In this document: positions 29,052 through 36,764 of the stretch, piece after piece
How positions within the stretch are numbered: the stretch's first letter is position 1
Layout: each line of letters opens with the position of its first letter
Assembly: GCF_963665245.1 (NCBI RefSeq)
Contig: NZ_OY762269.1
Coordinates: 1,302,001-1,366,000 of the forward strand
Length of the DNA stretch: 64,000 bases
Origin: an uncultured Paludibaculum sp.
GTDB lineage: Bacteria; Acidobacteriota; Terriglobia; Bryobacterales; Bryobacteraceae
Direction of reading: 5' to 3'
The notes under the pieces: model-generated
The model's input: the letters and a program-made list of their open reading frames with translations, nothing else
What the model was told of the DNA's origin: nothing
Databases searched by the model: none
Position numbers and translations under genes: made by a program

Positions 29052-29801
29052 TTAACTGGTGACACGGGCGACCTCCTCAATCGCGCGGCGTCCCATCTCG
29101 GCGCCGAGCTGGCTGGCGCGTTGCAGCGCCTCGAATTGTCTGAGAACGCCGACGAGCTTGACCGCGGCCTCCGCGGCGGAGAAGTTGGAACTCTCGAGGC
29201 TGCCCTGGCGGATCTCCGGGCGGGCCGGCGACAACTTCGGAAGGTCGCGCGTATCCAGCGAGAAGTAGACGCCCTCACGCCGTGCCGTTTGTACGTCGGC
29301 GCTCATGTCCACGAGCTTGAGGCGCCCCATGTCCGCTCCGTCCTGGCGTACCGTGCCGTCAGGGTCCACTGAGAACGGCAACTCAGGATTGAGCCGGATG
29401 CGGCGAGGTTCGATCGTCGCCAGTTCGTATCCGTCCTGGGTTGTGAGACGTCCGTCGCGACTGACCTGGATCTTCCCATTTCGTGTGATCAGTGGGCCAT
29501 TGGGTCCGTCGACTTGGAAGAATCCTTTGCCGGAAAGGGCCAAGTCCGTGCCGCTGCCTGTGGGCGTCAACAGGCCTTGCGAGTAGTCGGTGCGATTCGT
29601 CTCGATCATGGGAGCTGTTACTTGGGGAATGCCGCCTAACTCCGCCGCGACTACGCTCTCCTCGGCCATGTACAGGGTGTATGCTTCCCGGTCGGCCTTG
29701 AAGCCGGGCGTCGAGATGTTGGCGAGATTGTTGGCCAGCAGGTCCAGGGTTTCGAGGCGGGCACGCATGCCGGCCGCGGCCGTTGTGGTGAGTGGGTCCA
29801 T
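29052..29801 (-). CDS. flgF: Flagellar proximal rod protein FlgF-like
   Basis: 249 aa from ATG 29801, which has GGAG 6 bases upstream; the frame is open a further 44 codons, without family similarity. N-terminal rod motif: LDLLANNLANISTPGFKADR. Internal GKGFFQVDGPNGPLITRNG is shared with FlgF and FlgG. The C-terminal helix is more divergent (AEAAVKLVGVLRQFEALQRA) than in FlgG. FlgF forms a rod segment beneath FlgG. It is the first gene of the leftward operon, and the promoter region lies in the 160-base gap to fliK. Confidence 0.88.
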   Translation of the reverse strand: MDPLTTTAAAGMRARLETLDLLANNLANISTPGFKADREAYTLYMAEESVVAAELGGIPQVTAPMIETNRTDYSQGLLTPTGSGTDLALSGKGFFQVDGPNGPLITRNGKIQVSRDGRLTTQDGYELATIEPRRIRLNPELPFSVDPDGTVRQDGADMGRLKLVDMSADVQTARREGVYFSLDTRDLPKLSPARPEIRQGSLESSNFSAAEAAVKLVGVLRQFEALQRASQLGAEMGRRAIEEVARVTS

Positions 29802-29866
29802 CAGGCGCTCCACGAAATGCAGAGCAATCCGTCTACCAGAAAAAGACAACAACTTAGAGGCAAAAA

Positions 29867-29921
29867 GCCGATGAGAAGGCCAAAGCGGAACAAGGGCTTT
29901 CGCTCCAGGTTTCATATCGGC
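29867..29921. promoter_or_regulatory. Two opposed candidate sigma-28 -10 elements between flagellar operons
   Basis: GCCGATGA on the plus strand at 29867-29874 points toward fliK, and GCCGATAT on the minus strand (29914-29921) points toward flgF. Each matches seven of eight FliA -10 bases. The -35 elements are poor: TAAA on the minus side is at 29933-29936, about four bases too close. Confidence 0.3.
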
Positions 29922-29961
29922 ACATCGTTCCATTTAGGAATCACACATCTCATTGACTCGA

Positions 29962-31695
29962 ATGGAATCGGCGTGTGGCCGCCTGAATGCAAGTGATGAT
30001 GGCGTGAATGCCATCGCGTTCCGCCCGGAAATAGCATCGGAGAAGACCGGCCCGGCTGGCCGGATTCAGAGGAGCTCCGTAGTTGGGAGAGCTGATACGG
30101 ATGCCTCGGACCATCCGGAGGACTTTCTCTCGGCCCTGCTTGCCGGCATGGCGGAAGCTGCAGGCACGCCACGCGCCGATGCTCATGCCACCGTCTGGGC
30201 GAATCCATCGCTGAGCTCGGTGGCTGCGGATCCTGATAAAGGCTCTGCCGACGCTGTCCTGCCGGATGAGGTCCAGGACGAAGACCGCGACGAGACGGAT
30301 CTGTGGCTTGGGCTCAGCAACACACTCATCGTAGCCATGGACCGGCCTCTTTCCATAGGTTTCGGGCAGGTGGGGAACGCAGCTTCGATGGACGATGCTT
30401 CCGGCGCCAAGGATGCCTCGGAGAAAGAGCCGGCTGTCAGGTATCGCGGCAGTGACGTCTCGGATGGGTCAAGCACACCTGCCGAAACGGGCTCTGATTG
30501 GGCCGGGAATTGGGCAATGGGCGCAGCGGTGCCAACCATGGCTTCCCAAGCCGCTGCCGCCGTTGAGGCCGCTGGAGCCGAGAGAGTCCAGGAAAAGCCC
30601 GCCAACCCCAATGCGGCATCCGATATCGTTTCGCCTCGTCAGGAGAGGTCAGGTCTTCAGTTGGACGCCTCTTTCGACTCCGTCGCGAAATCCGATTGCC
30701 GTGTGGCGATGCCCGTGGTGATGACCGGACGTCTGACTCCGCGCTGGGTGGAAGGCACGTCAGAGCCAATGAGTCCGCACAATCCGTCGACGATGGAGCC
30801 GCCACGCCCGGCCGCCATCGAAGAGTCGCAGTCCCTCCCCGCCCAGACCGTAGTAGGGACAGGTGCGCCGCAAATCACCGCCCCCGCCGCCGGTGATGAA
30901 GCACAGCGCATTGCCGATGAGCCTGCTTCCGCGCTTCCGGACGACCAGAAGCCAATCGGCGGAGAGACCGGTCGGCCAATCTCCGGCGATGGCGTCGAAG
31001 CGACTGGCGGCTCCGAAGGTGTGCGAGATCACGAGTCTTCCCGGGATGACAGCCGGCGGGGTGGTAGGGAGTCACGAGGTAACCTCCACGACGGACCTGG
31101 CGACGGCATGCAGCGTGAGGCGGCACCGGCTGGTTCAGGAATCCTGCATGGTGCGGGTGGTAGCTGCCCGAGCCGCGCGTCGACGGAACCCAGTGCTGCC
31201 GCTCCCGAAGATCGCGCACTGACTCGGTCGCCCGTTGGCGGCGAGCTTCCAACGGAGGTCCAGCCGTCCCCGCTGCGAGCCGTCCAGATTCAGATTGATG
31301 AGGCGCAAGGGCAGAGCGTCAATCTGCGCTTCGTGGAGTCGGGCGGCGAGGTGCGTGTCTCCGTGCGCACACAAGACACGGTGTTGGCCGCCGCACTGAA
31401 CGCCGGCAGTCCAGCACTAGAGAATAATCTGCATGCGCAGGGCTGGAGCGGCGGATTCCACGCGGGGTCCGAGTCCCAGGAGTCTCGCGGCTCCGGAGTC
31501 CAGCAACTGCGAACGAGTGGCACGTCAGACACCGCTGCGGCTCCGGCCGTGCGGGGCTCGCAAATGGGCATGGGCACGGGGAACGGCTCCGGTGACACAG
31601 GTAGACAACACGCCGCTTCATGGGCGGAGCAGAACGAAGAGCTGATGAACACCGCGGCGCTGAGGCGCCTATCTCAGAGAGGAGTGAATCGATGA
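29962..31695 (+). CDS. fliK: FliK-like flagellar hook-length control protein
   Basis: 577 aa from ATG 29962 (TTG 29953 is also possible). The first 430 residues are low-complexity and rich in Ala, Asp, Glu, Pro and Ser, as expected for the unfolded ruler part of FliK. Around residues 435-500 the Flg_hook C-terminal domain appears: a VQIQIDEAQGQSVNLRF strand, GGEVRVSVRT, then LENNLHAQGWSGGF. It is exported during hook growth and switches FlhB specificity. It is the first gene of the rightward operon. Its stop overlaps the flgD start by 4 bases (ATGA), which strongly supports the assignment. Confidence 0.75.
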   Translation: MESACGRLNASDDGVNAIAFRPEIASEKTGPAGRIQRSSVVGRADTDASDHPEDFLSALLAGMAEAAGTPRADAHATVWANPSLSSVAADPDKGSADAVLPDEVQDEDRDETDLWLGLSNTLIVAMDRPLSIGFGQVGNAASMDDASGAKDASEKEPAVRYRGSDVSDGSSTPAETGSDWAGNWAMGAAVPTMASQAAAAVEAAGAERVQEKPANPNAASDIVSPRQERSGLQLDASFDSVAKSDCRVAMPVVMTGRLTPRWVEGTSEPMSPHNPSTMEPPRPAAIEESQSLPAQTVVGTGAPQITAPAAGDEAQRIADEPASALPDDQKPIGGETGRPISGDGVEATGGSEGVRDHESSRDDSRRGGRESRGNLHDGPGDGMQREAAPAGSGILHGAGGSCPSRASTEPSAAAPEDRALTRSPVGGELPTEVQPSPLRAVQIQIDEAQGQSVNLRFVESGGEVRVSVRTQDTVLAAALNAGSPALENNLHAQGWSGGFHAGSESQESRGSGVQQLRTSGTSDTAAAPAVRGSQMGMGTGNGSGDTGRQHAASWAEQNEELMNTAALRRLSQRGVNR

Positions 31696-32015
31696 GTGCA
31701 GTATCCAACACCTACGGGCCCCAGCAGTGGGCCGACGTCAATGGGTTGGGAGCGGAGGAGACACCCGTCAAGACTGCGGGAACTGGAGAGGACGCCTTAG
31801 CCAGCAAGGATGTGTTTCTCCAGTTGCTGGTGGCTCAGATGAAGAACCAGAATCCGCTGGATCCGGCCGACGGAGTCGAGTTCGTCACCCAGTTGGCGCA
31901 GTTCACGCAGCTTGAGCAGTCACTTTCGATGAGCCAGGATCTCTCGGCCATCCGTGAGGTGCTGGCGCCGGACGCCAGCGCTAGCGACAGCGGCGAGGAC
32001 ACGGAGCAACCGTAG
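31692..32015 (+). CDS. flgD: Flagellar hook assembly scaffold, short form
   Basis: 107 aa, about half the usual FlgD length. The conserved N-terminal domain is present: KDVFLQLLVAQMKNQNPLDP followed by EFVTQLAQFTQLEQ. The C-terminal Tudor-like and Ig-like domains found in enteric FlgD are absent, and the protein ends in an acidic Asp/Ser tail. FlgD caps the growing hook and is itself exported. GAGGAG-type ribosome site before ATG 31692, which overlaps the fliK stop. Confidence 0.9.
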   Translation: MSAVSNTYGPQQWADVNGLGAEETPVKTAGTGEDALASKDVFLQLLVAQMKNQNPLDPADGVEFVTQLAQFTQLEQSLSMSQDLSAIREVLAPDASASDSGEDTEQP

Positions 32016-32042
32016 TCCGCATCGACCTTGCAGAGGAAACCC

Positions 32043-33293
32043 ATGTTCACTTCATTCTCGACTGCCCTTAGCGCGCTAGGCGCGCATACCACCGCGATCG
32101 ACGTCGTGGGAAATAATCTGGCCAACCTCAACACGCCGGGCTACAAGGCCAGCGTTGTAGCCTTCAGCGACCTGGTGACGCAGTCGTTGGGAGCCGGGTT
32201 GGGAGAGACGCAAGTGGGGTTCGGCGTTGCCCGACCGACCACGATCCGCCAGTTTTCGCAAGGTGCGATTCAGGCCAGTTCCGGTCCGCTGGACGTGGCA
32301 ATTCAGGGGGACGGGTTTCTAGTGGTCCGCGACCCGAACTCGGATAGCGTGCTCTACACACGCGGTGGCAATCTGCAGGTGAACAAAGCCGGCAGCCTGG
32401 TTACGGCCACCGGCTTTCGCCTTCAGGGCTGGAACGAGGTCAACGGAGTGCTGGATACTACGCAGCCGCCCACGGACGTCATCGTGCCGGTTGGTACGTT
32501 GCGCGCGCCCGTCGCGAGTTCCGGCATCTCATTCGACCTCAATCTTGATGCGGCGGCCACGGCCGGTCCGCCTGCCACGACGTTCTCCACTTCGATTGAA
32601 GTATTCGATTCCCTGGGTGGCTCGCATACGCTGTCGGCGAAGTTCACCAAGACCGACAACGCCGGTGAATGGACCTATGAACTCGCGGTGCCCGATGCCG
32701 ACCTGGCGACGCCTCCTTACGCCGCCGTGACCGGGACGATCCAGTTTGACTCGTTGGGCAAGATGAGTTCGCCGCTGCCGACTGATCCCCAGCCAGAGAT
32801 GGTCATTGCCGGGCTCAAGGATGGAGCTGCCGACATGAACATCAAGTGGAATCTCTTTGATGGCACGACGCCTCGCTTGACCCAGTTCTCGGAGACCTCC
32901 GCGGTATCGGCCAATTGGCAGGACGGCTGCGCCGCGGCTCAACTGGTGCGCGTTGGCATCGGCGATGGCGGACGAGTCCTGGCTCAGTATTCCAATGGCC
33001 AGCAGGTTGCTGTCGGCCAGTTGGCGATGGCGTCGATCCGGAATCCGGAATCGATGATTGCGGTCGGCAACAATAACTACCAGTTGGCTGCGCGTACCGC
33101 GCTGCCTGCGGTGGGACTGCCCGATTCAGGCGGCCGCGGGAAGATCATGGGCGGCGCCGTCGAGTACTCCACCGTCGACATCGCCAAGGAGTTCACCAAT
33201 CTGATTGTGCTGCAGCGGGGCTATCAGGCCAACGCCAAGGTGGTAACGGCCGTCGATGAGATCAGTCAGGACACGATCAATCTGAAGCGATAG
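32043..33293 (+). CDS. flgE: Flagellar hook protein
   Basis: 416 aa from ATG 32043, with AGAGGA just upstream. N-terminal axial motif: VVGNNLANLNTPGYKAS. Central FlgE-specific region with IEVFDSLGGSHTLSAKF, and C-terminal IVLQRGYQANAKVVTAVDE. It polymerises into the curved hook. Length is close to that of enteric FlgE (about 400). An unusual pair is a single Cys at about residue 300 (WQDGCAAAQLV); whether hook cross-links of the spirochete type form is not indicated. Confidence 0.95.
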   Translation: MFTSFSTALSALGAHTTAIDVVGNNLANLNTPGYKASVVAFSDLVTQSLGAGLGETQVGFGVARPTTIRQFSQGAIQASSGPLDVAIQGDGFLVVRDPNSDSVLYTRGGNLQVNKAGSLVTATGFRLQGWNEVNGVLDTTQPPTDVIVPVGTLRAPVASSGISFDLNLDAAATAGPPATTFSTSIEVFDSLGGSHTLSAKFTKTDNAGEWTYELAVPDADLATPPYAAVTGTIQFDSLGKMSSPLPTDPQPEMVIAGLKDGAADMNIKWNLFDGTTPRLTQFSETSAVSANWQDGCAAAQLVRVGIGDGGRVLAQYSNGQQVAVGQLAMASIRNPESMIAVGNNNYQLAARTALPAVGLPDSGGRGKIMGGAVEYSTVDIAKEFTNLIVLQRGYQANAKVVTAVDEISQDTINLKR

Positions 33294-33314
33294 CGCTTGG
33301 CGGCAACCGGAGCC

Positions 33315-33563
33315 ATGACCAGCCTGCAACAGATCAAGTCGTTGGCCAATGTGCCCCTGGATGTCGAAGTGGAACTGGCTCGCCGGATGATGTCACTGCG
33401 GGACGTATTGGACCTGGAAGTGGGCAGCGTCATTCGAATGCCTCGATCGGCTGGGGAGAACATCGACATCGTGATCTGCGGTGCGCTGGTGGGCTTTGGA
33501 GAGATCGTAATCATCGAGGACACGATGGGTGTCCGAATTACCGACTTCAACGTGGAGGAATAG
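33315..33563 (+). CDS. fliN: Flagellar switch protein FliN (small SpoA-domain form)
   Basis: 82 aa from ATG 33315; TTG 33297 would add six residues. The whole protein is one SpoA/FliN domain: VPLDVEVELARRMMSLRDVL, GSVIRMPRSAGENIDI and GEIVIIEDTMGVRITDF. FliN forms the lower C-ring with FliM and FliG, where it helps rotation switching and docks the export ATPase complex. Lies between flgE and fliO, and a second SpoA-domain gene lies at 40836. Confidence 0.88.
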   Translation: MTSLQQIKSLANVPLDVEVELARRMMSLRDVLDLEVGSVIRMPRSAGENIDIVICGALVGFGEIVIIEDTMGVRITDFNVEE

Positions 33564-33565
33564 GT

Positions 33566-33883
33566 GTGCCGTTGACGGATCAGTTACTCGCCGTCGGGTT
33601 TGTGATTTGCATGGCAGGGGCCGCGGCGTGGGCCTTGGGCCGGGGGCGTAACTGGCGATGCCCCTGGCCTGCGAGGCAGGCAGGCCGCCAGCGATCACTG
33701 CTCGTGCTGGAACGGCTGACCCTTACCGGACAACACACCCTGCACCTTGTCCAAGTTGGAGAACGTACCGTGTTGGTTGGAACCCACCCTTCGGGACTGG
33801 TGCTGGATGCCTCTCCGGAGAGCTTCCAGGCTACGCTCTCGCAGGCATCCCGCCGACAGATGCAAGACGGCGGTGCGCAATGA
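33566..33883 (+). CDS. fliO: Flagellar export apparatus protein FliO
   Basis: 105 aa from GTG 33566, with GGAGG upstream and a 2-base gap to fliN. One membrane segment (about 8-25) is followed by a cytoplasmic domain with LLVLERLTLTGQHTLHLVQV and TVLVGTHPSGLVLD, the FliO pattern. FliO helps assemble FliP rings in the export gate. Its TGA overlaps the fliP ATG by 4 bases. Confidence 0.85.
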   Translation: MPLTDQLLAVGFVICMAGAAAWALGRGRNWRCPWPARQAGRQRSLLVLERLTLTGQHTLHLVQVGERTVLVGTHPSGLVLDASPESFQATLSQASRRQMQDGGAQ

Positions 33884-34605
33884 GGCGAATGCTGCTGCCA
33901 CTACTGGCGCTGCCGCTTTCCGGGGCGCCCGTAGCGCCGGCAGTTGGAATGCCATGGGGTGTGGCGAAGGGTGGAGAGCCCCTGACAGTTCCGCTGCAGA
34001 TTCTGGTTGTTCTGACGGCTCTGACCTTACTGCCGGCAGTGTTCGTCTCGTTGACGCCGTTCCTGCGGATTACAGTAGTGCTGCATTTTCTGAGACAGGC
34101 ACTGGGCACGCAGACGGCCCCGTCCAATCAAGTGCTCATCGGCCTGGCGCTGTTCCTTTCCCTCCTCATCGTGCGTCCGGTGATTGTCGAGAGCTACGAA
34201 ACCGCGTGGCAACCGATGGAACAGGGACGGCTTTCCCGCTCGGAGGCCTGGGACCGCGGGACGAGACCGGTCAAAACATTTCTGCTGAAGTTCGTACGGG
34301 AGAAGGACATCGCGTTGATGCTGGAGATCACCAAGACTTCGCCGCCGAGATCCGCCGCGGACCTGGACCTGGGTATTCTCGCGCCGGCTTACGTTCTCTC
34401 CGAGCTGAAGACGGGCTTCCAGATTGGAGCCGTACTGTTCCTGCCCTTTCTGATCATCGACATTGTTATCGCCTCGGTGACGCTGTCGATTGGCATGGTG
34501 CAATTGCCCCCCGTGATGATCTCCGCTCCATTCAAGATCCTGCTGTTTGTTCTGGTGGACGGGTGGAATCTCGTCGTGGGCTCACTGATGAGGAGCTTTC
34601 TCTGA
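33880..34605 (+). CDS. fliP: Flagellar export gate protein FliP
   Basis: 241 aa from ATG 33880 (overlapping the fliO stop) with a cleavable-type leader, as usual for FliP. Hallmarks: LPAVFVSLTPFLRITVVLHF, the LGTQTAPSNQVLIGLALFL segment, the AYVLSELKTGFQIG motif and the C-terminal PVMISAPFKILLFVLVDGW. FliP is the core of the export gate in the inner membrane. Followed by fliQ after 6 bases. Confidence 0.97.
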   Translation: MRRMLLPLLALPLSGAPVAPAVGMPWGVAKGGEPLTVPLQILVVLTALTLLPAVFVSLTPFLRITVVLHFLRQALGTQTAPSNQVLIGLALFLSLLIVRPVIVESYETAWQPMEQGRLSRSEAWDRGTRPVKTFLLKFVREKDIALMLEITKTSPPRSAADLDLGILAPAYVLSELKTGFQIGAVLFLPFLIIDIVIASVTLSIGMVQLPPVMISAPFKILLFVLVDGWNLVVGSLMRSFL

Positions 34606-34611
34606 GGTCCT

Positions 34612-34881
34612 ATGGAATCCCAAGTGGTCGTGGACATTATCCGGCAGGCTCTGATGACAGCGTTCTGGCTCAGTCTGCCTTTGCTGGCCATCGGCTTCGT
34701 GGCTGGCATCGTCATCAGTCTCCTGCAGATCGTCACGTCGGTGCAGGATCCGGCCTTCGGCAGTGTGCCGAGGCTGGTCGCCTTTCTGGCAGGCATCGTT
34801 CTGTTCCTGCCCTGGATGCTGATGCGGTTGTGTACGTACACGACCGGACTTTTCGGCGACTTGAGCCGTTATGCCCGTTGA
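34612..34881 (+). CDS. fliQ: Flagellar export gate protein FliQ
   Basis: 89 aa with two membrane segments (about 15-38 and 53-73), the standard FliQ size. Conserved segments are LLAIGFVAGIVISLLQIVTS and VQDPAFGSVPRLVAF (usually TQIQEQTLSFVPKL). FliQ packs around the FliP/FliR core. The last 11 bases overlap fliR. Confidence 0.95.
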   Translation: MESQVVVDIIRQALMTAFWLSLPLLAIGFVAGIVISLLQIVTSVQDPAFGSVPRLVAFLAGIVLFLPWMLMRLCTYTTGLFGDLSRYAR

Positions 34882-35641
34882 ATTGAAGTTGGACCTGGCG
34901 ACGGTCCTGGGCTTCCTGCTGGTGCTTGCACGGCTGGGCTCGGCGTTGCTCTTTGTGCCGATCCCCGGAGTCAAGGCGGCACCCGAGCTGACTCGTGCTT
35001 TCCTGATTGTCACCTTGACCGCCTCGCTGTTTCCGCTGTGGCCGCGCTATACCGGCACGGCTTCGGGTGCCGGCGTCTTCGTCGTCTGGCTGGTAGGGGA
35101 GTTGGTGCTCGGGCTGGCGACAGGCATATTGATTGGGTTCCTCTCGGAGATGGTTGTGTTTGCCGTACAGTCCGTCTCCGTGCAGGCCGGCTTCTCCTAC
35201 GCCTCATCCATCGATCCAAACAGCGAGGCGGACAGCAGCGTACTCCAGATTGTCGCGCAACTACTGACGAACCTCATGTTCTTCAGTGCGGGCGCGGACC
35301 GTTTCGTCCTGAGGGCGTTTGCGCGCAGTCTGGAGGTGTGGCCGCCGGGCCATGTGGAAGTAAGCCGGACGGCCGCGCAGGCGGTTGCCGGGGCTGGCTC
35401 CATGATGATGGAGCTCGGGTTGAGGCTGGCGCTGCCCATCGCGGCCTTGCTGCTATTAACCGACATTACCCTCGCGCTGTTGGGGCGGATTCAGGCTCAA
35501 CTGCAGTTGCTGTCCCTAGCCTTCCCGGCAAAGATGTTGGGTGCGCTCGCGGCATTCGCGGCGCTTGTGCCGTTGGTTCCATTGCTGTTCCGGTCCGGTC
35601 TGGAACGAGTGAGCGGAGTGCTTGGAGCGCTCATCAGGTAG
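34871..35641 (+). CDS. fliR: Flagellar export gate protein FliR
   Basis: 256 aa with about six membrane segments. Typical features are the RLGSALLFVPIPG opening, GLATGILIGFLSEMVVFAVQ, GFSYASSIDPNSEADS, and the C-terminal FPAKMLGALAAFAALVPLVP. FliR completes the export gate. Starts inside the fliQ end (11-base overlap), and flhB follows by 9 bases. Confidence 0.96.
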   Translation: MPVELKLDLATVLGFLLVLARLGSALLFVPIPGVKAAPELTRAFLIVTLTASLFPLWPRYTGTASGAGVFVVWLVGELVLGLATGILIGFLSEMVVFAVQSVSVQAGFSYASSIDPNSEADSSVLQIVAQLLTNLMFFSAGADRFVLRAFARSLEVWPPGHVEVSRTAAQAVAGAGSMMMELGLRLALPIAALLLLTDITLALLGRIQAQLQLLSLAFPAKMLGALAAFAALVPLVPLLFRSGLERVSGVLGALIR

Positions 35642-35650
35642 ACGACCCTC

Positions 35651-36718
35651 ATGTCCGACCGTGATCAACGAACAGAGAAGCCGACAGCCCAGCGTGAGAA
35701 GAAGGCTCGTGACGAGGGACGTTTCCCGGTAAGTCGTGAGTTCGTCGCCGCGGTCCAATTCGCCGTCTTCACGGGATTGATTACCGCCCTGGTGGACTCC
35801 TGGTGGCCGTCGGCTCTGGTCATGGTGCGGACCATGCTGTTGAGAGCGTTCGACGGTGATCTGAGTCGCCTCAGCGTCGGAACGGCCATTCGTCGTGACC
35901 TCGCGCCATACGGATTTCTGATGCTGGGGATGGGTGGCTTCCTCATTGCCGCCAGTCTACTGACTCAATTGGCCAGCACCGGCTTCGGGCTTGCTGCTTC
36001 CAAGCTGACGCCGGATCTTGGGCGGCTGAACCCGATGTCGAATCTACGTGAGCTGCCCGGCAGGAATCGCCGCGCTCTGGTTGAGGCCTTGGTGCTGTTG
36101 CCCGTCATGCTTGGCGTCTGCTGGCTGGTGGTGGCAGGGAGTCTCGAGGACTTCCTGCGTTTGCCTCTGATGACGCTGCTGAGTGCAACCGGCGTGGTCG
36201 GCAGCTCCCTTTCGGAATTGATGTGGAAGGCCTCGGGCGCCTTTCTGGCTTGGGGCGCCGTCGATCTGGTCCGCCAGCGCCAGCGCTTCCAACGAGATTT
36301 GAGGATGACCAAACAGGAGATCAAGGAGGAATTCAAACAGAACGAGGGGAACCCCGAAGTCAAGATGAAGATCCGACGCATGCGGCGCGAGTTGCTGCGT
36401 CGCCGAATGATGGCGGAGGTGCCTACCGCGACAGCTGTGATCGTAAATCCAACTCACTTTGCGGTCGCCCTGAGATACGACATGCAAGGTATGGCGACTC
36501 CGAAGGTCGTCGCGAAGGGCAAGAACTATCTTGCCTTGAGAATCAAGGAAAAGGCATTGATGCATAAGGTGCCAGTTGTTGAGAATCCTCCTCTGGCGCA
36601 GGCACTGTATAAGCACGTGGCGGTGGGCCAGGAGATACCGGCACACCTCTATCGTGCCGTGGCGGAAGTCCTGGCTTACGTCTTCCGGCTGATGAGCGGA
36701 AGGCGGCCTGGCGCATAG
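35651..36718 (+). CDS. flhB: Flagellar export switch protein FlhB
   Basis: 355 aa. The N-terminus (QRTEKPTAQREKKARDEG) is the classic FlhB opening. Four membrane segments follow, then a cytoplasmic domain with the self-cleavage motif NPTH at 266-269 and the HFAVALRYD continuation. FlhB selects rod/hook versus filament substrates, with FliK triggering the change. All key residues for autocleavage are intact. Confidence 0.97.
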   Translation: MSDRDQRTEKPTAQREKKARDEGRFPVSREFVAAVQFAVFTGLITALVDSWWPSALVMVRTMLLRAFDGDLSRLSVGTAIRRDLAPYGFLMLGMGGFLIAASLLTQLASTGFGLAASKLTPDLGRLNPMSNLRELPGRNRRALVEALVLLPVMLGVCWLVVAGSLEDFLRLPLMTLLSATGVVGSSLSELMWKASGAFLAWGAVDLVRQRQRFQRDLRMTKQEIKEEFKQNEGNPEVKMKIRRMRRELLRRRMMAEVPTATAVIVNPTHFAVALRYDMQGMATPKVVAKGKNYLALRIKEKALMHKVPVVENPPLAQALYKHVAVGQEIPAHLYRAVAEVLAYVFRLMSGRRPGA

Positions 36719-36764
36719 CCGCCTGGGCGGCCGGGGACTCCGGCGAAAGAACTGTAGACGCACT

